Below, piece by piece: positions 1 through 9,115 of a stretch of 64,000 nucleotides of DNA. Each line of letters begins with the position of its first letter. The stretch's first letter is position 1. This DNA is from Candidatus Hodarchaeota archaeon (lineage in GTDB: Archaea; Asgardarchaeota; Heimdallarchaeia; Hodarchaeales; Hodarchaeaceae), in assembly GCA_029856365.1 (NCBI GenBank), contig JAHQWW010000010.1, positions 1-64,000 of the forward strand. Direction: 5' to 3'. Position numbers and translations under genes: made by a program. The notes beneath the pieces were generated by a model. That model was not told the origin of the DNA, made no database searches, and worked only from the letters and a program-made list of their open reading frames with translations.

Positions 1-2313
1 CCAATGTTACTCTTTAATGAAGGCTACACTCATCCCCTTGACAATGATACGGATGATGACTCCTTCTATCAGTACTACGATGGTACTATTGCTGGTACAT
101 CCTCATCTAGAATATACACTCGTGATATGAGAGACGGAATCGAAATCAAGGGAATTGCTGCTACCCTTTTTGAAGATGGTGAACCAGTTTCTAAGCTTTT
201 TCATACAAATCCCTGTAATCCTGACAGTGATGGAGATACTGGACAGGGAAGAGAAGCTAAACCTGGTTGTTTCTTGAACTCAGATGGTTATGAATTGAGT
301 TTAGAGCCCTATGCAAGCGACCCTCTAGATTCAGATACCGATAACGACGGATTAATTGATGGACTAGAAGGTACTTTACTTCCAGAGAGAAATTATTCAA
401 CGAATTTCTACAACCCAGATACAGACGGAGATTCTCTTCCTGATGGACTTGAACTGGCATTAGGATCAGACCCAAGTAATATTGACACAGATAACGACCT
501 TGTACCAGATGGAGACGAATTCTTCAAATACTGTACTAATCCATTTATGCCTGATACAGATTTTGACGGTGTGAAAGATTATTGGGAGTTGACCATCAGT
601 CATACGAGTCCTCACAGTGGAGATACTGATGGAGATGGATTAAGGGACTTTAATGAAATATTTGTCTATGGTACTGATCCTGTAGATGAAGATTCCGATA
701 ATGATGACATCACAGATCGAGATGAATTAATTGAATTTGGTACAGACCCAATGAACCCTGATAGTGACGAGGATGGCCTTCGAGATGGTCCAGAGATCTT
801 TAAATACGAAACAGATCCCAATAACATTGACTCTGATTTCGATTCAATCCTAAGTCCAGATGAAAATGGGGATCCAACATTTTTATGGACTGATTATGAT
901 GAAATTCAATATGGAACAAATCCTAAATCAATTGATAGTGATAACGATTCTTTGTTTGACTCATGGGAGTTATACTTAGCCCATGGAGATATTCCTAATT
1001 TTGTAAATATACCATTAAATCCCCTTGACAATGATACGGACGATGATGGATTAACAGATGGTAAAGAACTAGTGGTTAGTGAAATAGAAATCCTTGTTTT
1101 CCCATTTATTGGCTATCAAACCGTTTTTCCTTATATTACTTCTCCCGTTGACCCAGATAGCGATGATGATGGTCTTGGAGATAAATTCGAAATTGATAAC
1201 AATCTGAGGCCAGATCTAATAGATTCTGATAATGATACAATTTCTGATTGGGACGAAATCTATAAGCATGAGACTGATTCAAGGAAAAATGATACTGATG
1301 GTGATGGCCTTTCAGATAACGATGAAGTTACACAACTCAATACTTCTGCTGGTATTGGTTCGGGAACCAGTTCATATAATCCTCGATACCTAACTAATGC
1401 ACTCGACCCAGATAGTGATGATGATGGTTGGCCCGATGGTTTGGAGGTTCTTGCTACAGATGGTGATCCACGATATAATCCATATAATCCTGACACAAAT
1501 AATAATGGTATCTTGGATGGATATGAAAGAGATTTCGACCATGATCTAATTTCTGATGGGGACGAATATTACACCTACAATTCTTATGGAACAGAACATG
1601 GGGGTTTCCTTGATTACAGGAACCCTGATTCGGACTTTGATGGTCTTATGGATGGTGATGAGATTCTTGTTTATGGAACACTGCCTTATAGTGCTGATAC
1701 TGATTTTGATGGTTATAGTGATCCTTTAGAGCTGTGGATTGGAACGGATCCCTTAGTCTTCACATCAGAAGAAGAATTCTTGGCCGCTGTTCTTCGTTTA
1801 ACTTCACCATTACAAATGAAATCACCCGTACATAATGGAACGTATGCAGCAGGCTCAATATCCTTCGAAATGTTAAACCTGACAACATTAAATCGCGATC
1901 AAGTGTATTTCCGTTATAGGATGATATCAGGAAGTGAAACAACTACTCCTACAACCAGTCCCGTAACTAGCCAAGTTCCTAATGACACTACTGCTATTGT
2001 TGTTGGTAACTGGAGTGAGAATTACAAGCTAAAATATCAGGGTTATTCTCGTTGGACTCATGGAGGAATAATTTTTGAAGAAGGTGAATATGAATTACAG
2101 GTCTTTGGATTAGCAGTTAATTATAGCTATCCAACCTCACCTGATAGATTCATTGACTCCGTTTTACTTGAAAATGCCATCAAATTCCATGTTGTCAAGA
2201 CGGAAATAGACTGGGGCCCTATTATTGTTGGTGGTTTTGCTGCAGCGGTTTTAATCGCGGGTGCAGCCTTTGTTGCATTTTGGATCATTAGAAGGAGACG
2301 TGCCCTTGTTTAG
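1..2313 (+). CDS. Surface protein with about 20 calcium-binding TSP3-like repeats, C-terminal membrane anchor (5' truncated)
   Basis: The reading frame is open to the left edge of the window, and the first visible Met (position 4) is followed by repeat sequence, not a signal peptide, so the N-terminus lies outside. About twenty acidic repeats of the form D-x-D-x-D-G-L-x-D-x-x-E (for example LDSDTDNDGLIDGLE and NPDTDGDSLPDGLEL) match thrombospondin type 3-like calcium-binding repeats. They fill roughly residues 10-590 and often alternate with a Y-G-T-D-P spacer. A beta-rich, Thr/Ser-rich stretch with N-x-S/T sites follows. The protein ends in one membrane helix (starting WGPIIVGGFAAAVLIAG) and a short Arg-rich tail, giving outside-N, inside-C topology. 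By inference it is a long Ca2+-stiffened stalk or adhesin on the cell surface. It lies 12 nt before the next surface-protein gene and is probably co-transcribed with it. Confidence 0.85.
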   Translation, partial: PMLLFNEGYTHPLDNDTDDDSFYQYYDGTIAGTSSSRIYTRDMRDGIEIKGIAATLFEDGEPVSKLFHTNPCNPDSDGDTGQGREAKPGCFLNSDGYELSLEPYASDPLDSDTDNDGLIDGLEGTLLPERNYSTNFYNPDTDGDSLPDGLELALGSDPSNIDTDNDLVPDGDEFFKYCTNPFMPDTDFDGVKDYWELTISHTSPHSGDTDGDGLRDFNEIFVYGTDPVDEDSDNDDITDRDELIEFGTDPMNPDSDEDGLRDGPEIFKYETDPNNIDSDFDSILSPDENGDPTFLWTDYDEIQYGTNPKSIDSDNDSLFDSWELYLAHGDIPNFVNIPLNPLDNDTDDDGLTDGKELVVSEIEILVFPFIGYQTVFPYITSPVDPDSDDDGLGDKFEIDNNLRPDLIDSDNDTISDWDEIYKHETDSRKNDTDGDGLSDNDEVTQLNTSAGIGSGTSSYNPRYLTNALDPDSDDDGWPDGLEVLATDGDPRYNPYNPDTNNNGILDGYERDFDHDLISDGDEYYTYNSYGTEHGGFLDYRNPDSDFDGLMDGDEILVYGTLPYSADTDFDGYSDPLELWIGTDPLVFTSEEEFLAAVLRLTSPLQMKSPVHNGTYAAGSISFEMLNLTTLNRDQVYFRYRMISGSETTTPTTSPVTSQVPNDTTAIVVGNWSENYKLKYQGYSRWTHGGIIFEEGEYELQVFGLAVNYSYPTSPDRFIDSVLLENAIKFHVVKTEIDWGPIIVGGFAAAVLIAGAAFVAFWIIRRRRALV

Positions 2314-2325
2314 GAGTGATCTACA

Positions 2326-4896
2326 ATGAAAACCAGACAGATAATCCTTTTAACTTTCTTGGTTGCTTCAGTAACATTTACATGCATTAATACTTCTCAA
2401 ATGATTTCCCTACAATCTATTCCAAAAACTGATCAGGTTAATGATCCAAATCTATTAAATAGCCAAAAAATAGATATGCAAATCCAACAAGATAGCGATG
2501 GGGTGAGACTCACTCTGGACGGAAATGGCCAGTCCTTAATCTTTAATTCTAATGATTTTTTGAAAGATATTTCCATTCAACAAACGATAAAATCTATTTC
2601 AATCATTAATGCTCCTAATAGTACTATTGGCAAAGTTCTTAACACCCCTATTTTGTGCCAAGACAGCCCTTACTCGATAATTGCAAATAATACAATTGCA
2701 AATGTCACAAGATCTTCCTATACATATGGAATAATGCTTGATAACAGTCCACATTCGGAAATCTATAATAATACGATTTTCAATGTGACTTCAACTTCTG
2801 ATTCTGCATCAGGGATCCATCTGGTTAATTCTCAAAATACAACTATCAGAAACAATACAATAGATAAAATTGCTTCTAATGCTATAGGTTATTTTGAATC
2901 CAAAGATTCTTGCGGTATATTAATCGATTCTAGCAATGAGGTAGAAATTTTTGATACAATTATTGAAAATTTAGACGATGGATATGGATACGGATGTGGA
3001 ATCTTAGTAACTTCGTCATTAAATATTGAAATAAATGATTCTTTCATCAATGTTATCCGCTCAAGCTCCTCTCAAGGTATTTATGCAGCAGATAGTGGAA
3101 CTTCAGTTACGAAAAATAACACTATTACTAACATAACCTCATTTTCGCAAGCTTCAACAGGCATTTCATTACAAAATAGTCCTGATTCTTTATTGATTCA
3201 TAATAATATTACTGCAATAAGTGGAACAGATCAAGTAAGTGGAGTGGCTTTAGATAATAGTAATAATTCAATTGTTGGAAATAACAGTATTCAAACACTT
3301 TCTACCTCTTCACATCTTCGTTTTCTAGTTGGTATAGGTCTAAAATCAAGTGAGGCTATAAGAATTGAATGGAACATTTTAGCAAACCTTGATTCATCAG
3401 ATTCCGAAGCAATAGGTATTTTTACTGAGAAAAGTAAGAATTTAGAAGTTAATAATAATACAATTATTAATGTTACATCCTCTTTTGGATTCTACTTTAT
3501 CAAAATCGATGGTGCCTCTATCAGTTGGAATAATTTGACAAATGTACAGAATTTGATTTATATTGATGAGACAAGTAAAAATGTTCTTTATTCACATAAC
3601 ATTGTTGATGGTCAGAATGTTACTCTTCAAACTTTCACAAGACCCACTGATCTGGTTTTTTTAGAAGGGGATACATCATATATTATTTCTTGGATAGCAT
3701 CAGACCCCAATGCAGATAATTACACCATATATAAAGATGATGTACTAATAGACAATGGAACATGGACAGATGGTTCACCAATTAACCATCTCCTTAATTA
3801 CCAGCTCCCAGTAGGTGTGAATCATACTTATCATATAGTTCTGACTGAAAATACAGGTTATAATATTACTGACTATGTTTGTGTTAGAGTTATTGAAATA
3901 GATCTTCCCCAGCTGGTCAATGCTCCAAGCGATCTATATATTGGGCTTGAGACTACTAATCAAATATTATCATGGAATCTGACTGATAGTCATCCAGGTA
4001 ATTATACTATCTATCAAAATGGGTCAATTTTTTGGTTTGATTCATGGACCTCGTCAATACCTATTAATTATAATATGAGTAATGATATAAATTTTCTTGG
4101 AGTGTATAATTATACCATTATAGCTGATGATACTTCGGGAAACATTATTAATGACACCGTCTTTGTATTTGTGTTAAATGTTACTGACATTTCTATTAAA
4201 TCTAAACACTATATCATGTGTGAATATGGAGAGACGGGAAATGTTTTAAATTGGACTGTAATCAGTCTTAAAGGTGGAACTTATACCATCTATCTAATAA
4301 ATGGAACAAAGAAAACTCAATTGACTACAGGGGCATTTAATCCCAGAGAACCTATAGTTTATCCTGCTGATGGACTTCCCATTGGATTACATAATTTTAC
4401 AATTGTAGTGAAAAGTGAGGGTCGCCCGCCTATCGAAGATTATTTTCTTGTTAGAGTTAGTGCTAACCCTGATATTGAAAGTGGTCAAGATATGGCAAAT
4501 ATAACTCATCAACGTTATTCCGAACCAGTTTATAAGTTTATACCACCAGAAAATCCTTGGCCGCCGATTATTACGGGAGGATTTCTAGTATTAGCTTCTT
4601 GTATTGTGGGATATTGGTATATCACTCGTCGTTTAATGGTTCCTTCGGCTGTGAAAAACGAGAAAAAGGCTATTAAGAAAGCTCGTAAAGCAAAAGACAT
4701 ATATGAAGAGGGGAAACGACTTGGAGCTATCGGTCGTGTCTATTTTAAAGCAGGAAGTTATAGAAAGGCAATTAAAAGTCATAAACAGGCACTTGCCATA
4801 TTCGAAAAGATTGGGGATAAAAAGGCCCAGATAAGAGAGCTAGAAAGCCTAGGAAATGCATATTTAGCCCAAGGAGTTGAAGAAAGACATGACTGA
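2326..4896 (+). CDS. Membrane-anchored parallel beta-helix surface protein with cytoplasmic TPR tail
   Basis: The 856 residues begin with a signal peptide (MKTRQIILLTFLVASVTFTC). From about residue 85 to 430 there are short repeats with N-N-T-I and G-I-x-L turns, typical of right-handed parallel beta-helix (NosD/PbH1-like) proteins. Three related Ig-like modules of roughly 90 residues follow, each carrying a YTIY-x-(D/N)G strand. A membrane helix (about 748-770, starting WPPIITGGFLVLASCIVG) leads into a basic linker and about 80 cytoplasmic residues with one to two TPR-like helix pairs. The start is supported by TTTAGGAG upstream of ATG. The gene overlaps the following TPR gene by 8 nt, so outside sensing or adhesion may be coupled to an inside TPR scaffold. 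Ligand and function are unknown. Confidence 0.8.
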   Translation: MKTRQIILLTFLVASVTFTCINTSQMISLQSIPKTDQVNDPNLLNSQKIDMQIQQDSDGVRLTLDGNGQSLIFNSNDFLKDISIQQTIKSISIINAPNSTIGKVLNTPILCQDSPYSIIANNTIANVTRSSYTYGIMLDNSPHSEIYNNTIFNVTSTSDSASGIHLVNSQNTTIRNNTIDKIASNAIGYFESKDSCGILIDSSNEVEIFDTIIENLDDGYGYGCGILVTSSLNIEINDSFINVIRSSSSQGIYAADSGTSVTKNNTITNITSFSQASTGISLQNSPDSLLIHNNITAISGTDQVSGVALDNSNNSIVGNNSIQTLSTSSHLRFLVGIGLKSSEAIRIEWNILANLDSSDSEAIGIFTEKSKNLEVNNNTIINVTSSFGFYFIKIDGASISWNNLTNVQNLIYIDETSKNVLYSHNIVDGQNVTLQTFTRPTDLVFLEGDTSYIISWIASDPNADNYTIYKDDVLIDNGTWTDGSPINHLLNYQLPVGVNHTYHIVLTENTGYNITDYVCVRVIEIDLPQLVNAPSDLYIGLETTNQILSWNLTDSHPGNYTIYQNGSIFWFDSWTSSIPINYNMSNDINFLGVYNYTIIADDTSGNIINDTVFVFVLNVTDISIKSKHYIMCEYGETGNVLNWTVISLKGGTYTIYLINGTKKTQLTTGAFNPREPIVYPADGLPIGLHNFTIVVKSEGRPPIEDYFLVRVSANPDIESGQDMANITHQRYSEPVYKFIPPENPWPPIITGGFLVLASCIVGYWYITRRLMVPSAVKNEKKAIKKARKAKDIYEEGKRLGAIGRVYFKAGSYRKAIKSHKQALAIFEKIGDKKAQIRELESLGNAYLAQGVEERHD

Positions 4897-7651
4897 GCCC
4901 AATACTTTGACAAACATAAAAACAAAGAAATCTGAACCTGAAATGGACTTATTATTTGAAATTCAGGAAAACTATTTAGAACGCTCCACAAAGTATTTTG
5001 AGGAAGCAATAAACATTGCACGTCAAATCAATGATAAACCTACTGAAGCTAGAATACTTGGAAAATTAGCAGATGTTTTTGATAAATTAGATGACTCAAC
5101 TGCCTCTATTGAGAATTACAAGAATTCATGTGAAATTTATCAGACTTTAGACGATAAAAGTAATGAATTAAAGATCTTAATGAAGTTAGGAAAAATTCAA
5201 AGGCTTGCAGGGAAGCTTAATGATTCTAGAGATTCATATCAACGAGCAGCGACTTTGGCTAATGAAAGTGGAGAATTATCTGCCGAAGAAAAATGTTATG
5301 GAAACCTAGGTATTGATCACCTAGATAATAATGACATTGAGAAAGCAGAGAATTGGTTTGAAAAAGCTTTGAACCTGAGTAGAAAATTAAATGATAAGAA
5401 AAATGAAGCAAAATGGATAAATTATCTTGGTCAATGTTATCATAATTTAGGGGATTTCAAGAAAGCAATTTCATCCTTCGAAAAAGCAATACTTCTAGCA
5501 AAGGAGGCTTCCGATAAAAAATTAGAAGGATTGGGTTACGCCCACTATGGGAAAACCAATTTTGCTGAGAATGAATTATCTAAGGCTATTGAAAATCTTG
5601 AAAAAGCTGTAGAGATTACACATTCAATTAGATCTAAAGAAGAGGAAGCAAGATATTCAGGATTGCTAGCTGACGTTTATTTCGCTAGTGGTGACATAGA
5701 AAAGGCAAAAAACAATTATGAAAAATCAGCTAGAGTGTTAAAATCATCTGATGATAAGAAAGCATTTGAAGTACAACTGGGTAAAGTTGGTACAGCCTAC
5801 TATGAAATGGAGCAATATCAAAAGGCTAGCAAGCATTTAAAAAAGGCAGCGGGTATTGCTGAAGAGATTGACAAAGATAATGCTATGGAATGGTATGGGA
5901 AGTTAGCAGAAGCTGAAACCAAGATCGATCAAAATGAACAGGCAATCGAGCATTTCAAAGAAGCTATAATGTTAGCACGCTCTGGAAAACATAACGAAAA
6001 ACAAGCAATGTACCACCTAGGTCTGGGGAAGATATATGAAGAAATGGGCAATACAACAGACGCGAGTTCAGAATTCAATAGAGCTCTCAAATTAGCAGAA
6101 GAAACAGAGGATAAAAAAGACAATATTGAGGTACTAATAGCTCTTGGAAGAACACAATATGATTTATCAAAGTATGATAAAGCTCTATCTTATTATAATG
6201 AAGCTCAAAAGCTAGCGGAAAAGATAAGTGACATTGAAAGTCAGATTCACTCATTAGAACAACAAGCACAAGCGCAAATAGCATTAGGAAAGCCAAAACA
6301 AGCCCTAACAGCCTACAAAGCATCATTAGAAATAGCAAAAACTATTAAAGACAAAAGTGCAAAGATTGATGCAGTACAACAACACTTAGGTAACATAGGT
6401 AACGTACATTATGATAATGGGGAATATAGATTAGCTAAAAAACACTATAAAGAGGCTTTAGACAAAGCGCAAGAGATTGACCTAAGATTATATGAGGGGA
6501 AGTGGACAGGATCACTAGGGAATATCGCTATTGCTGAAGATAATATCCCAAATGCAATTGATTATTATGAAGATGCTTTGAAAATAGTTAAACACTTAGG
6601 TATTAGAAAAGAAGAAGCACGATGGTTAGTGAAGCTCGGGTACGCTTATGAAAAACAGGGAAGTATAAATAGAGCGATTGATCTTAATGAGAAAGCCTTG
6701 AAAAAGCTTTCAGATTTGGATAAAGAGATTGAGGAGGAAATTCGCATAAACCTTGGTTCAGAGTACTTACAGACAGGTGATTATTCCAAATCTATCAAAA
6801 ATAGTGAACGTGGGATTCAGATCGCTGATGACCTTTCTCTAACCGTTCAGAAAGGAACCCTATATTCCAATCTGGGTCAAGCCTATTTAGCCCAAAACAA
6901 AAACCAAAAAGCCATTACTTCCTTTGAAGAAGCATTAAAAATTGCTCAAAAGTATGATGAAAAGCAATCTCAACTAAAACATTTAATAAATCTAGGAAGA
7001 AGCCACTTAAAGAGTGATGAAAAGAAAGCTATAAGCTTCTTTCGAAAAGCTGTAGGCATTGCTTCTAAGGTCGAGAATAAGGAAGCCGAAGAAAATTTGT
7101 ATATAGATATTGCTGATGCCTACCAATATGTTGGTCGTTTTGATCTAGTTAGAAAAAATATTGAAAAAGCCTTTAACATGGCTCCGACAAAAGAACGTAA
7201 AGCAAGATGGCGTATTAAACTCGGTGACATGCTTTCCAAGGGGGGAAAATACAAAGATTCTCTTACAGAATATGAGAAATCCCTCGAGTATGTTAAAAGC
7301 ATGGATGAGGAGACCAAAGGAGAATTATATGCAAAAATGGGTCTTATGATACAAAAGACTTCAAGTGCAAAGGATCAAGTGGAAGAAGCAGTGAAATATC
7401 TTGAGAAAGCTATATCTATCGCCGAGGAATATGACAATAAGCAAAATCTGTGTAATTGGCGAACAGCAATTGGCAGCCTTTATATGGATCTGGAAAGATG
7501 GGGGAAAGCACGCAACATTATCGAATCAGCTTTGAGACTAGCTAAGGAGATTGGTGATAAGAATAATGAAAAAATAAATTACTCCAATCTGTCAAAACTA
7601 ACAAGATTAGCAGAGATTCAAAAGGAAAAAGATGATCTTACTGGAGGATGA
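4889..7651 (+). CDS. Large cytosolic tetratricopeptide-repeat protein
   Basis: The 920-residue protein is almost entirely TPR of the A-x-x-x-Y-E-x-A-L-x-I-A-x-x-x-x-D-K type, about 40 residues per repeat and about twenty repeats. There is no signal peptide, membrane helix or catalytic domain. I chose ATG 4889 over the in-frame TTG at 4877 because AAGGAG (4871-4876) abuts the TTG but lies 12 nt before the ATG. The start overlaps the end of the preceding gene (ATGACTGA). The upstream protein ends in the same kind of TPR, so the two may stack on one another or have arisen by splitting of one gene. The likely role is a protein-protein scaffold. The repeats resemble the LGN/kinesin-light-chain style of TPR, but that is a resemblance only. 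Confidence 0.8.
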   Translation: MTEPNTLTNIKTKKSEPEMDLLFEIQENYLERSTKYFEEAINIARQINDKPTEARILGKLADVFDKLDDSTASIENYKNSCEIYQTLDDKSNELKILMKLGKIQRLAGKLNDSRDSYQRAATLANESGELSAEEKCYGNLGIDHLDNNDIEKAENWFEKALNLSRKLNDKKNEAKWINYLGQCYHNLGDFKKAISSFEKAILLAKEASDKKLEGLGYAHYGKTNFAENELSKAIENLEKAVEITHSIRSKEEEARYSGLLADVYFASGDIEKAKNNYEKSARVLKSSDDKKAFEVQLGKVGTAYYEMEQYQKASKHLKKAAGIAEEIDKDNAMEWYGKLAEAETKIDQNEQAIEHFKEAIMLARSGKHNEKQAMYHLGLGKIYEEMGNTTDASSEFNRALKLAEETEDKKDNIEVLIALGRTQYDLSKYDKALSYYNEAQKLAEKISDIESQIHSLEQQAQAQIALGKPKQALTAYKASLEIAKTIKDKSAKIDAVQQHLGNIGNVHYDNGEYRLAKKHYKEALDKAQEIDLRLYEGKWTGSLGNIAIAEDNIPNAIDYYEDALKIVKHLGIRKEEARWLVKLGYAYEKQGSINRAIDLNEKALKKLSDLDKEIEEEIRINLGSEYLQTGDYSKSIKNSERGIQIADDLSLTVQKGTLYSNLGQAYLAQNKNQKAITSFEEALKIAQKYDEKQSQLKHLINLGRSHLKSDEKKAISFFRKAVGIASKVENKEAEENLYIDIADAYQYVGRFDLVRKNIEKAFNMAPTKERKARWRIKLGDMLSKGGKYKDSLTEYEKSLEYVKSMDEETKGELYAKMGLMIQKTSSAKDQVEEAVKYLEKAISIAEEYDNKQNLCNWRTAIGSLYMDLERWGKARNIIESALRLAKEIGDKNNEKINYSNLSKLTRLAEIQKEKDDLTGG

Positions 7652-7727
7652 AATTATCTTTCCGGATATCTTCCTAATATTGTTCACGAAATGGTTATTT
7701 GAAACAAAGAAAGAGCAAGAAGTATAA

Positions 7728-8510
7728 TTAATATTCTATTACATATCTAGGATAAGTAGATTTTGCTCTTTCTGCAATGTCAATGTCTATTTCTAAAGTT
7801 TTGAAAGGATTCTGGTCATCAGTTTTTTCAAGGACGTTACCTTCAGGATCAATTATCCATCCCACTCCGCCAAAGATTGTTCTATCATCTAGAGCCATCC
7901 CTTGGTGGTTCGAAGAAAGACAGAAAGCACCACTAATTACCGCCGCAGCTCTTCCCCCAACAATCCATTTATCCACTGTTTCAGAGGGTGTAGCTCTGGG
8001 ACACACAAGAAAATGAATACCTTGTTTTGCATATTCTCTAGCATGCTCCATAAACCAGAGTTCAGTGCAAATTAAAAATCCAATGATTATTCCTCCAAAC
8101 GAAAAAACTTGAAAGGATTTTTTACCGCGATCATACCATTTTGCTTCCCAGAATCCTTCTTCATTAGGTAAATATACCTTTTCATGGAGATCCTGAATTC
8201 CAAAATCAGCAGACCAGATATACCCTTTATTATAACGTTTATTAGATTCTGAATGAATTGTAGGTCTCGTTCCGATTACAAGATCCACCCCTAATTCAGG
8301 TAATTTTTGATTCCAAAGCTTATGTGATTCTACAGCATTTTGCCATAACTGTACGTCAACTGCTTGTAATGAACAAATCCAAGGGTAAAAAGGCATTTCA
8401 GGAAGTAATACAAAATCACTTTTATGTTGATTAGTATATTTCACCAATTGCTGCCAATGATTATCAAACTTATCTTCTTCAGTAGATAATTGACAAACAG
8501 TAACTTTCAT
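7728..8510 (-). CDS. Carbon-nitrogen hydrolase (nitrilase superfamily)
   Basis: The 260-residue, single-domain protein has the nitrilase triad: Glu38 in LLPEM, Lys111 in HEKVYLPNEEG and Cys148 in ICTELWF. Members hydrolyse amides, nitriles or carbamoyl groups through a Cys thioester. The sequence around Cys (IICxxxWF rather than the CYDxRFP of Nit2-type omega-amidases) does not settle the substrate. Length and start at MKVTVCQLS fit the family. It is convergent with the TPR gene and has no operon partner, so context gives no hint of substrate. It is probably cytosolic. Confidence 0.85.
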   Translation of the reverse strand: MKVTVCQLSTEEDKFDNHWQQLVKYTNQHKSDFVLLPEMPFYPWICSLQAVDVQLWQNAVESHKLWNQKLPELGVDLVIGTRPTIHSESNKRYNKGYIWSADFGIQDLHEKVYLPNEEGFWEAKWYDRGKKSFQVFSFGGIIIGFLICTELWFMEHAREYAKQGIHFLVCPRATPSETVDKWIVGGRAAAVISGAFCLSSNHQGMALDDRTIFGGVGWIIDPEGNVLEKTDDQNPFKTLEIDIDIAERAKSTYPRYVIEY

Positions 8511-8584
8511 ACTAAATCTCTCATTTAGTAATTATCCATCGAACTCTTTTGTAAATTTCTCCCCCTTAAAAAATCAAAACTCGC

Positions 8585-8690
8585 GTAAATCCGAGTCTCT
8601 CATTGAATTCTGTAATTAAATAATCAATTTTAGGTGCCAACAGCCGTATAAAACCCCAATAGCTAAACCACACAGATAGAATGGCCACAT
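8585..8690 (-). pseudogene. Decayed 3' fragment of the PLP-dependent enzyme gene at 11684-13159
   Basis: Read on the minus strand, the stretch translates to SYWGFIRLLAPKIDYLITEF then NERLGF. This aligns with the C-terminus of the PLP-enzyme gene 3 kb away (NYWSSIKLLTPKIDSLIKEF then NEKVGLLT). By hand count, 47 of 62 bases match without a gap between 8601-8662 and 11707-11768. Above about 8666 the match continues weakly (WPFY versus WHDY) and then shifts frame. No start codon or remaining coding length exists, so this is a relic of a second copy that has been lost. Confidence 0.7.
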
Positions 8691-9009
8691 GTGGTGAGAT
8701 TAAGACAAATAAGTCATAAACTTGAAGGTAATGATCTCTCAAGTATTTATACTTCGATCTAAATCTTTCTCTTTATTTTCTGGTCTGTTTGATTTTACTT
8801 CATGATTCGTACTGAGCACCTTTTTCAAGATCTTAACGAGGTTTTACAGACCATTTCATTGGATAAAGGTAATTTTATTGGTTAACTAGACCATAATTTC
8901 AAGAGTTACAGGTCAGGTATATACCCTAGTGAGATGTGCGCGAAATTCTAATTTTTTCTTTTTTGACTTTTCAGGGGTAAGAGAAAAAAAGCAAGTTTGA
9001 GAATAATTT

Positions 9010-9090
9010 TAACATAACTGCCAGTTACGATAATAGTAAGTTATGTTAAGAAATCGACACATAACTTAGTAAGTTATGCGAATTTTTTTT
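9010..9090. repeat. Cluster of AGTTATG inverted and direct repeats ending in a T-tract
   Basis: TAACATAACT (9010-9019) is the inverse of AGTTATGTTA (9039-9048). A near-contiguous palindrome CATAACTTAGTAAGTTATG (9060-9078) follows, then a run of eight T at 9083-9090. TAGTAAGTTATG occurs twice, 33 bases apart (9034 and 9067). It lies just after the stop of the 9116-10138 gene, so it could be a bidirectional terminator or a protein-binding site. The rest of the gene-free stretch 8511-9115 shows only the pseudogene fragment. Confidence 0.45.
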
Positions 9091-9115
9091 CATGTTTTGA
9101 AAACTCATGAAATAA

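Noticed and set aside
1260..1496. Opposite-strand frames inside the repeat-rich surface gene
   Set aside because: They are shadows of the biased Asp-rich coding sequence.
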